From SKLM01 sp964450435 (lineage in GTDB: Bacteria; Chloroflexota; Anaerolineae; B4-G1), in the NCBI GenBank assembly GCA_964450435.1, contig CAYVCX010000104.1, forward strand, positions 1-5,776: a stretch of DNA of 5,776 nt, given 5' to 3'. Made by a program: the position numbers and the translations under genes. Positions 1 to 5,579 of the stretch are shown piece by piece; position 1 is the stretch's first letter, and every line of letters starts with the position of its first letter. The notes beneath the pieces were generated by a model. That model was not told the DNA's origin. It saw only the letters and a list, made by a program, of their open reading frames with translations, and made no database searches.

Positions 1-524
1 ACTCCATCCGGGACCGAGCTCACGCGCGTGAAGGTGAAGGGCTCTGCCCAATTGGCGTGGTTCACCTGGAGACCAGCTTCCTTGGCGACTGCACTCACTC
101 CTGGCTCGCGGAACCAGTCAAAGACGCTCAATCGCGCGCCCGGCTGGCAGCTGCTCAGTTCGATGAGCAAGGGGTCCAAAAGGCCGGTGTTGCCACCGTG
201 GCCGTTGTTCACAAGGATGCGCCGGAACCCCTGTCTCAGCAGGCCCTCGAGCAGCCCGCGAACCAGACTCAAGAATGTCTCGGGCCGCAGACTCAGCGTC
301 CCGGAATAGGCCTCGAAGTGGGGAGACACGCCGAAGGGGAGTGGTGGGGCGACGAGCACCTTCTCCACGGCGCAGGCTCGCCTCGCCACCTCCAACGGGA
401 TGCGGACGTCGGTCAACAGGCTCAGATGAGCGTGCTGCTCGCACGACCCGGTGATCACCACCACGCGGTCGTCGCGTTCCAGGTATCGGTCCACGTCCAT
501 CCAGCTGAGGCTATCAAACAACAT
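1..524 (-). CDS. Creatininase-family amidohydrolase, C-terminus cut by left window edge
   Basis: Family: creatinine amidohydrolase fold, metal-dependent hydrolases of cyclic or linear amides and related C-N bonds, usually cytoplasmic. There is no signal peptide. The 174 visible residues hold the family landmarks: GSCEQH at 27-31, TD at 38-39, GFRRILVNNGHGGN at 99-112, and NHANWAEPFTFTR near 155-167. By comparison with known creatininase, Glu29, His31, Asp39 and His109 should be metal ligands. The position of the second-site Glu in creatininase itself (NGHYEN) is Gly here, as in many non-creatininase members, so another Glu such as Glu161 may serve. The loop between Glu29 and Asp39 is one residue shorter than the usual EQHGPHLPLxTD. 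The ATG at 524 is preceded by AGAGAGG with good spacing. It lies 28 nt after the acylase stop, so the two genes are probably cotranscribed. The family call is firm; the substrate is unknown and true creatininase activity is not implied. Confidence 0.9.
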   Translation of the reverse strand, partial: MLFDSLSWMDVDRYLERDDRVVVITGSCEQHAHLSLLTDVRIPLEVARRACAVEKVLVAPPLPFGVSPHFEAYSGTLSLRPETFLSLVRGLLEGLLRQGFRRILVNNGHGGNTGLLDPLLIELSSCQPGARLSVFDWFREPGVSAVAKEAGLQVNHANWAEPFTFTRVSSVPDG

Positions 525-552
525 CTTGTCCTCTCTCTGGCCATCAGTGGAT
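525..552 (-). promoter_or_regulatory. Short intergenic gap with ribosome binding site of the creatininase-like gene
   Basis: Between the acylase TAA (553-555) and the ATG at 522-524 lie 28 bases. The minus strand reads GAGAGAGGACAAG just before the ATG, giving a purine-rich Shine-Dalgarno sequence (AGAGG) about five bases from the start. There is no promoter or terminator signal, which fits translation from a shared transcript. Confidence 0.65.
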
Positions 553-2979
553 TTACGGCGTCAGGACGAGCACGGCCTCGGCATCCGCTTCCACCTGCGC
601 CCTCTCCCACCGCATGGGGTGGTGCTCAACGTCCCGCCAGGGAGCGATCATATCATCATAGTGGCGGTGGAACGGGTGACCGGACTGTCCTGTGGTGTGC
701 ATCGAGACTGAGCGCGTGAGATCACCAAGGTCGACAATCTGCCGATAGGAAGCGATAGTCCTGACTGCAAAAGGCTCATCCATGTCGTAGTCTGCCTGGT
801 TGACGGTGGCTAGGCTGCCGTCGATGGGATAGGGCCCGCGGTTGAAGATCGCTTCGATGGGGCCGAAGCCACATTGTCCCAAGCTCTGATTCTCGAAGGA
901 CGCCGTGTGCAGGTCGCCCCAGCGCCATTTGCCCATATTGGAGCCCTGGGTTGCGGCGAGCTCCTGGACCGCCTCGCGCAGACTCCTGAGGAGGATCTGA
1001 TCGCGGATCTCCACCTGGGACGTCATCACGTCGTCGAACCAGGGCGAGGCCGGCTCGGGCAAGATGTTCAACAACACGGTCACGAGCGCCGGCCGGGCCT
1101 TGGCCAGGAGATCCTCTCCCAACTCGTCGCCGAAGGTGGCGTCAATGAGCTGGATGCGGAAGGCCTCAAAGAGGGCCGCGCCAGGGCTCTCTCTGACCGC
1201 GTGTCCGTCCCAGTCTCCGAGTAGAGCGACGGCTTCGGCCAGCTCGGGCTGATCGGTGGGGATGGAGGTGACGAAGGGGAGTACCTCGCGGGCCCACAAA
1301 GGCACATTGTCGGCCTGAATCCCCTGCACGTCCTCGACGGAGAGGGAGGATCGGGCTTCGATGAGTTCAATGATGCGGCTTGCCCGGTAGCCGGGCGACC
1401 AGTCCCTGGTGAGGAGATAAGGGTAGTCCTCCCCGACGACGGCGTTGTTTGCGGTGACGATGTAGCCTTCTGGTGGGTTGAAGGCCCGCGGCAGGGCATC
1501 GAGGGGAACCGTGTCCACCCACTCGTACTCGCCGGTCCAGCCTGGAACCGGCGCGGTGCCGTCGCCTGAGGCGCGGATGGGAATGCGTCCGGGAGCCTGG
1601 TAGCCGATATTCCCCTCGATGTCAGCGTAGACGAAGTTCTGGCTGGGCGCGTCCCAGTACGACAGGGCCTCCCGGAACTCCTCCCAGTTGTTGGCGCGAT
1701 TGAGGAGCAGGACGCTGCGCATGAGGGTTCCCGGCTGGAGCCCGGTCCAGGAGAGGGCGAGGGGCTGCCAACCGAAGGACCAGTCTTCCTCTGTGCCGGC
1801 CCCGACGTCATTGATGATGGGCCCGTGGTGCGTCTGGCGGACGTCGATCACTACCGGCTCCTCCCGACCGGCGACCTGGATCTCTTCCCGGACGATATCT
1901 ATGTCCTGCCACGCGCCTCGGTACTCGTACTGATCGGGGTTCTGGGGATTGAGCCGCTCGATGAACAGGTCCTGGACGTCGGGTCCCAGATTGGTAACAC
2001 CCCAGGCAATCTGAGCATTGTGCCCGATGATGACGCCGGGGGTGCTGGCGAAGGACGCTCCGACCACGTCGTAAGGGCAGTCGGGACCGACCGGCTCGCA
2101 GTGCAGGCCGATCTCGTACCAGATGGAGGGCATCTGAATCCCCAGATGAGGATCGTTGGCCAGGAGCGGCGCGCCGGTCTCGGTGCGGTCTCCGGCGAGG
2201 ACCCAGCTGTTGCTGCCGAGATACTCCGTGCCGCCGAGGGTGAAAGGCTCCACAGCAGCCCCGGGCACGGAGTGGAGCGAAGCCTCGGTCAGCGGATGGG
2301 GGACAATGACGGGGTCCTGCTCGCGATAGGCCGGCATGAACTCGTCAATGGCAGGGGTGCCGAGCCGGGCGGCAATGTGGGCACGCAGAAGCTCGGACGA
2401 GCGATTGCCCGAAAGATCCCAGGCCATCACCTTCGCCCAGGTGATGGTGTTCAGCGGCGTCCAGGGTTCGGGCTGGAATCGGGTCCCCGTAAGCCCGAGA
2501 ACGATAAACTCCAGCCCCAGGGATCCCCGGTGCGCGGAGACATAGGCGTTTACGCCGTCGGCGTACGACTCCAGCACCGAGAGAGTCTCGTCGTCTAGGA
2601 GCTCTAACTCTGCTTCAGCGGTGCGATGCCAGCCGATGGTGCGGATGAAGCGGTCATTCTCCAGGGCAGACTCGCCCAGAACCTCCGACAGTCGACCCGA
2701 GCCGACGCGCCGCCAGAACTCCATCTGCCAGAAGCGGTCCTGGGCGTGCACATACCCCTGGGTGAAGAAAAGATCATGCGCGCTAGAGGCGTAGATGTGG
2801 GGGATGCCCCAGCTATCGCGGATGACAGTGACTGGCGCCTGCAAGCCGTCCACCTGGGCGGAGCCGTCGACCTGGGGCCATGAGCGGCGGACGGTCAGTA
2901 TTCCATATCCCCCGCCCGCCAGCCCAACCACCAGCAGGAGCGCCAGCAGCACCCACAAGACACGTCCTGGCTTGCGCAT
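553..2979 (-). CDS. Penicillin acylase family Ntn hydrolase (penicillin/AHL/cephalosporin acylase-like), membrane-anchored or exported
   Basis: The protein has 808 residues, normal for a full-length precursor of this family. These enzymes cleave amide bonds (penicillins, N-acyl-homoserine lactones, other acyl amides) after self-processing into alpha and beta chains. Residues 1-6 are basic and 7-29 are hydrophobic (VLWVLLALLLVVGLAGGGYG), a signal peptide or anchor without a lipobox Cys, so the enzyme should act outside the membrane. The alpha chain covers about 30-230 and includes WGIPHIYA and the conserved QGYVHAQDRFWQME. A linker precedes LGSNSW, where Ser256 follows Gly255 and should become the new N-terminal nucleophile. 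TNLGPDVQDLFIERL (329-343) matches the calcium-binding stretch of penicillin G acylase. THHGPIIND (383-391), VTANN (508-512, candidate oxyanion Asn) and the C-terminal TTGQSGHPFHRHYDD (762-775) are further family signatures. The ATG has a strong ribosome site and its own promoter. The substrate cannot be inferred. Confidence 0.95.
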   Translation of the reverse strand: MRKPGRVLWVLLALLLVVGLAGGGYGILTVRRSWPQVDGSAQVDGLQAPVTVIRDSWGIPHIYASSAHDLFFTQGYVHAQDRFWQMEFWRRVGSGRLSEVLGESALENDRFIRTIGWHRTAEAELELLDDETLSVLESYADGVNAYVSAHRGSLGLEFIVLGLTGTRFQPEPWTPLNTITWAKVMAWDLSGNRSSELLRAHIAARLGTPAIDEFMPAYREQDPVIVPHPLTEASLHSVPGAAVEPFTLGGTEYLGSNSWVLAGDRTETGAPLLANDPHLGIQMPSIWYEIGLHCEPVGPDCPYDVVGASFASTPGVIIGHNAQIAWGVTNLGPDVQDLFIERLNPQNPDQYEYRGAWQDIDIVREEIQVAGREEPVVIDVRQTHHGPIINDVGAGTEEDWSFGWQPLALSWTGLQPGTLMRSVLLLNRANNWEEFREALSYWDAPSQNFVYADIEGNIGYQAPGRIPIRASGDGTAPVPGWTGEYEWVDTVPLDALPRAFNPPEGYIVTANNAVVGEDYPYLLTRDWSPGYRASRIIELIEARSSLSVEDVQGIQADNVPLWAREVLPFVTSIPTDQPELAEAVALLGDWDGHAVRESPGAALFEAFRIQLIDATFGDELGEDLLAKARPALVTVLLNILPEPASPWFDDVMTSQVEIRDQILLRSLREAVQELAATQGSNMGKWRWGDLHTASFENQSLGQCGFGPIEAIFNRGPYPIDGSLATVNQADYDMDEPFAVRTIASYRQIVDLGDLTRSVSMHTTGQSGHPFHRHYDDMIAPWRDVEHHPMRWERAQVEADAEAVLVLTP

Positions 2980-2983
2980 GTCT

Positions 2984-2989
2984 CCCTCC
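2984..2989 (-). promoter_or_regulatory. Strong Shine-Dalgarno sequence of the acylase gene
   Basis: The minus strand reads AAAGGGAGGGAGAC immediately before the ATG at 2977-2979. GGGAGG lies about four to five bases from the start, close to ideal. It supports this ATG and sets the start of the hydrophobic N-terminal segment. Confidence 0.75.
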
Positions 2990-3021
2990 CTTTGGATTGC
3001 GGGACCCGTCGTAGCAGGGCG

Positions 3022-3050
3022 ATTATAGCGCCGGGCGGATATGAGGTCAA
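3022..3050 (-). promoter_or_regulatory. Near-consensus sigma70-type promoter for the acylase-creatininase unit
   Basis: On the minus strand, TTGACC (3045-3050, five of six consensus bases) and TATAAT (3022-3027, six of six) are separated by exactly 17 bases (3028-3044). Transcription should begin near 3014-3016, giving a leader of about 35 bases that carries the Shine-Dalgarno sequence. The site lies in the gap after miaB, so the acylase gene need not depend on miaB transcription. No operator-like repeat was seen around it, so expression may be constitutive; that last point is inference. Confidence 0.8.
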
Positions 3051-3105
3051 ACGACGAGGATGCGTGGGGTGTCGAAGAGGGGATGAGGCCGGTCCTGGGG
3101 GTGGC

Positions 3106-4431
3106 CTACTCGACCGCCCCGATCAGCGACCAGGGCCCGGTCCAGGTGATGCGGACGTGGGCCAGTCGGCCGCGCCAGTCGGCGTCGTCCTCGAAGTATA
3201 CCAGCTTGTCCGTGCGGGTGCGCCCCCACCAGCGCTCCTTCTTCTTCCCCTCGACCAGCACTTCCACCGTCTCTCCCAGAAGTTGCGCGTTGATCTCGCC
3301 GACGATCTCGGCCTGCAGATCATCGAGCGCTTTCCGGCGGCGCTCCTTCTCCTCCGGAGGGACGTCGTCCTCGAGCTGGCGGGCAGCCAGTGTCTGGGGG
3401 CGCGGGGAGTAGCGGGCAATGTGTGCCTTGTCCAGGCGGAGCTCGGTCAGCAGGTTGCGGGTGCGCTGGAACTGCTCCTCGGTCTCGCCGGGGAAGCCGA
3501 CGATGACGTCGGTGGCAACGGAGACGCCGGGGACGCGCTCGCGGATGCGGGCGATGAGGCGTCGGTAGTCAGCGGCAGTGTAGCCGCGCCTCATGTGCCT
3601 CAGCACCTCGTCGTCGCCGGCCTGTACGGGCACTTCGATGTGCTCGCAGACCTTGGGCAGCTCTGCGACCGTCTCCAGCAGCTCGTCTGTCATCCAGTTG
3701 GGGTGGGAGGTGAGGAAGCGGATGCGTTCCAGCCCCTCGATGGGGTGCAGGCGGTGCAGCAGCGCTGGCAGCGTGACGTCGTCGGCTAGGTCGAGCCCGT
3801 AGCGGTCGATGATCTGCCCGAGCAGCGTGATCTCCTTGATCCCCTGGGCCGCCAGCGCCCTTGTCTCGTCCACGATCTCGCCGGCGGGCCGGCTGCGCTC
3901 CCGGCCGCGGCGGTAAGGGATGATGCAGTAGGAGCAGGCGTGGGAGCAGCCGAGCACGGCCGAGACGTAGGCGGAGACAAGCGTCCCGCGCTGGCGGGCC
4001 GGGAGGATCAGGTCGCCGTCCTGGAGGCGGTAGCGCTCCATCACCTCGGCCGTCTCCAGCGCCCGTCCGTGGTCGGCCCAGCCGCGCTCCGTCAGGTGAT
4101 TGAGCAGCGGCTGCGGGTCCGACGGCGGCATGAAGACGTCGACCCAGGGGAACCGACCGCGCAGGGGGCTCGGATCGCGAAGCCCCACGAAGCAGCCCAT
4201 CAAAGCGATGATCGCGTTTGGGCGTTGGTCCTTCAGCGGCCTGAGGGAGCCCAGGCGGCCGTAGATCTTGTTCTCGGCCGATTGGCGCACGACGCAGGTG
4301 TTGAGGACCACGATGTCGGCCTGTTCAGCACGGTCGACGGGTGTGTGTCCCAACTGCTCCAGCGCCGACTCCAGCCGCCGCGAGTCGGCGACGTTCATCT
4401 GACAACCAATAGTCCAAATATAGTACTTCAC
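3106..4431 (-). CDS. miaB: MiaB: tRNA-2-methylthio-N6-dimethylallyladenosine synthase
   Basis: This is a radical SAM methylthiotransferase that adds a methylthio group to C2 of i6A37 in tRNAs reading UNN codons. The 441-residue length is typical. The UPF0004 domain (about 1-120) has its three cluster cysteines at Cys10, Cys46 and Cys80. The radical SAM motif GCSHACSYC provides Cys162, Cys166 and Cys169, followed by IIPYRRGRERSR. The strands TSHPNWM, HIEVPVQAGDDEVL and VGFPGETEEQF follow. A TRAM RNA-binding domain occupies about 375-440. The MiaB call rather than RimO or MtaB rests on the GCQMN start, the VVRQSAENK segment after Cys46 and the overall match. The usual GQN is GQI (205-207), which I associate with Chloroflexota MiaB. 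The start is GTG: an in-frame TGA lies at 4462-4464, no ATG or TTG lies between, and the conserved N-terminus fits. The Shine-Dalgarno is poor; the upstream promoter suggests a leaderless message. Confidence 0.96.
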   Translation of the reverse strand: MKYYIWTIGCQMNVADSRRLESALEQLGHTPVDRAEQADIVVLNTCVVRQSAENKIYGRLGSLRPLKDQRPNAIIALMGCFVGLRDPSPLRGRFPWVDVFMPPSDPQPLLNHLTERGWADHGRALETAEVMERYRLQDGDLILPARQRGTLVSAYVSAVLGCSHACSYCIIPYRRGRERSRPAGEIVDETRALAAQGIKEITLLGQIIDRYGLDLADDVTLPALLHRLHPIEGLERIRFLTSHPNWMTDELLETVAELPKVCEHIEVPVQAGDDEVLRHMRRGYTAADYRRLIARIRERVPGVSVATDVIVGFPGETEEQFQRTRNLLTELRLDKAHIARYSPRPQTLAARQLEDDVPPEEKERRRKALDDLQAEIVGEINAQLLGETVEVLVEGKKKERWWGRTRTDKLVYFEDDADWRGRLAHVRITWTGPWSLIGAVE

Positions 4432-4437
4432 AATCTC

Positions 4438-4465
4438 ATGGTAACGCGTCCTGCGGGGGCGTCAA
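4438..4465 (-). promoter_or_regulatory. Putative miaB promoter abutting the start codon
   Basis: The minus strand has TTGACG (4460-4465, five of six) and TACCAT (4438-4443, four of six) separated by 16 bases. The -10-like hexamer ends only six bases before the GTG at 4429-4431, so transcription would begin at or next to the start codon. The absence of a convincing ribosome site in front of this GTG agrees with leaderless translation. The -10 match is moderate, so this remains tentative. Confidence 0.45.
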
Positions 4466-4515
4466 GGTGACGATACGTACCTTGGCCCGAGCGGCCTGCA
4501 GTTTGACCTGGGGAG

Positions 4516-4550
4516 AGGGCAGGAGATGCCACCAGTGGTATCTCGGCCCT
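4516..4550 (-). terminator. Strong hairpin after the RmlD-like gene, possible terminator without U-tract
   Basis: AGGGC (4516-4520) pairs with GCCCT (4546-4550), and GAGATGCCAC (4523-4532) pairs with GTGGTATCTC (4535-4544). The two stems are separated by a small asymmetric internal loop (AG against G). The inner stem is perfect as DNA apart from one position, which is a G-U pair in plus-strand RNA and an A-C mismatch in minus-strand RNA. It begins 39 bases after the RmlD-like stop codon. The sequence following it on the minus strand is CTCTCCCC, not a run of U, so it is not a classical intrinsic terminator. It may act as a 3'-end stabiliser, a factor-dependent terminator or a protein site. 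Confidence 0.45.
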
Positions 4551-4589
4551 AGCGCACGTGCATAGGAGTGCCGGTCGTCTTCGCCGCCG

Positions 4590-5534
4590 TCAGAATGAGG
4601 AGACGCTGCCTGCTTTCAGGGTCTCGTCGACGCCCCGAAGGGGGGTGCGGAGGAGAGCATGGGCACGTGTGCAATCGAGGGTGCAGTCCAGGGGGCGGAT
4701 CAGACCGCTGCCCCGGCTCCGGGTGGGAGTGATGCCGTGGGCATCGACGCCGTGGAAGCGAGCCAGACGCACGCCCAAGGCGTATCGGGAGAGCGCCTGT
4801 GCCCCGGCGACGTGGAGCACGCCGCTGTAGGGATGATCGGCAAGCTCCACCAGGGCGGAGGCCAAGCTCTGGACCCAGATGGGGCAGCGCAGCTCGTCGG
4901 TGAAGAGGTGCACGGGTTTTCCCGCCTCCAGATCGCGCACGATCCAGCGGGTATGGCGGTCCCAGCGGGGCCAGTCCTGCTCCTGGGGAGGGTTCGCCGG
5001 TGCATCGGCTGCCGGCCCGTAGAGGAGGGACGTCCGCACGATGACGGCGTCGGCGCCGGAGGCGCGGACCGTCTCCTCGGCCAGAGCCTTGCTGCGCCCG
5101 TAAGGGGTGATGGGAGAGGGAGAGTCCTGCTCGGTGTAGCTCCCCTTCTTGCCGTCGAAGAGAACGTCGGTCGAGACGTGGATCACGCGCGCCCCGACGG
5201 CAGCAGCCGCGCGGGCGACGTGGCGCGTGCCGGCTGCATTGACGGCCTCGAAGTTGGTGCCCAAACCTGGGTTCAGGGCGGCGGTGTGGATGATGGCGCG
5301 CGGCTGCAGCTCGCCGACCAGGGAGGTCACGGACGACTCATCGCGCACGTCGAGCCGGCGCCAATCGACGTCCGGTGAGCGGGAGGGTCGGGTGAGGAAG
5401 GTGGCCGCCACGTGCCAGGAGGCACAGGCGCGGTGGGCGACCCAGCGGCCGAGGTAGCCGCTGCCGCCGGTGACGAGGATACGGTTTGCCGGTGTCTTGC
5501 TCTCTTGCCCGGACAGAACTCCTCCCTTCGACAA
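4590..5534 (-). CDS. RmlD-like NAD(P)-dependent short-chain dehydrogenase/reductase (sugar-nucleotide reductase family)
   Basis: An extended SDR of 314 residues, usual for the dTDP-4-dehydrorhamnose reductase (RmlD) family. Such enzymes reduce keto groups of nucleotide sugars; close relatives include the MAT2B-like regulatory proteins. The Rossmann glycine motif TGGSGYLG is at 22-29, LDVRD at 61-65 contacts the adenine side, and HTAA is at 83-86. The catalytic set is STD (121-123), with Tyr145 and Lys149 in YGRSK. The substrate half includes VRTSLLYG (166-173), the CPIWVQSLA segment and VLHVAG (239-244). No rmlA, rmlB or rmlC is in view, so a role in rhamnose synthesis is not supported. The start is uncertain: TTG at 5532-5534 lacks a usable ribosome site, whereas AAGGGAGGAG inside the frame points to CTG at 5514-5516 (308 residues). 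Both leave the Rossmann fold intact. Confidence 0.88.
   Translation of the reverse strand: MSKGGVLSGQESKTPANRILVTGGSGYLGRWVAHRACASWHVAATFLTRPSRSPDVDWRRLDVRDESSVTSLVGELQPRAIIHTAALNPGLGTNFEAVNAAGTRHVARAAAAVGARVIHVSTDVLFDGKKGSYTEQDSPSPITPYGRSKALAEETVRASGADAVIVRTSLLYGPAADAPANPPQEQDWPRWDRHTRWIVRDLEAGKPVHLFTDELRCPIWVQSLASALVELADHPYSGVLHVAGAQALSRYALGVRLARFHGVDAHGITPTRSRGSGLIRPLDCTLDCTRAHALLRTPLRGVDETLKAGSVSSF
5520..5529 (-). promoter_or_regulatory. Internal Shine-Dalgarno sequence that questions the RmlD-like start
   Basis: The minus strand reads AAGGGAGGAG over codons 3-6 of the longest reading frame. It is the best ribosome site in the area and sits a few bases before CTG (5514-5516). No ATG, GTG or TTG follows at a suitable distance in any frame. 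Before the TTG at 5532-5534 only GGAG with a one-base spacing is available. The sequence therefore favours initiation at CTG, a rare but known start codon. Confidence 0.5.
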
Positions 5535-5546
5535 ACTCCGACGTAA

Positions 5547-5559
5547 CCCGCTCGGCGGG
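5547..5559 (-). other. Small GC hairpin in the leader of the RmlD-like gene
   Basis: CCCGC and GCGGG are separated by three bases in the gap before the RmlD-like frame. A second pairing, CCGCT (5562-5566 on the minus strand) with AGCGG, uses part of the same right arm and excludes the first. No U-tract follows. It could be a weak stop for the upstream gene or a leader structure, or chance in GC-rich DNA. Confidence 0.25.
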
Positions 5560-5579
5560 CAAGCGGTATTTCGCCTGCG

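Noticed and set aside
57..719. Plus-strand open frame of 220 codons
   Set aside because: It runs antisense across the creatininase-like gene, the gap and the acylase 3' end. It shows no domain, and the minus-strand proteins explain the region.
1825..2598. Plus-strand open frame of 257 codons
   Set aside because: It is antisense to the acylase around its catalytic Ser. The translation is low-complexity and has no family signature.
2900..2979. Possible lipoprotein signal in the acylase N-terminus
   Set aside because: The hydrophobic stretch ends in LAGGGYG without a Cys, so there is no lipobox; a plain signal peptide or anchor is the better reading.
3080..3110. Possible miaB terminator (AGGCC ... 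GGCCT just after the stop)
   Set aside because: Only five pairs around a twelve-base loop, with no U-tract; too weak to annotate.
2992..4470. Two plus-strand open frames (2992-3789 and 3940-4470)
   Set aside because: Both mirror miaB. The first also crosses the acylase promoter, which would be an unlikely place for a coding region on the other strand.
4668..4695. LDCTLDCT, a direct repeat of about 12 bp near the RmlD-like C-terminus
   Set aside because: RmlD relatives commonly have an RPxxxxLDxxRA pattern here, so only one half looks odd. The DNA copies are diverged and there are only two units.
4659..5378. Long plus-strand open frame of 239 codons
   Set aside because: It lies wholly antisense to the RmlD-like gene, whose motifs are unmistakable. 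The product is rich in G, A, D and V with no recognisable motif, as expected of a mirror frame in GC-rich DNA.
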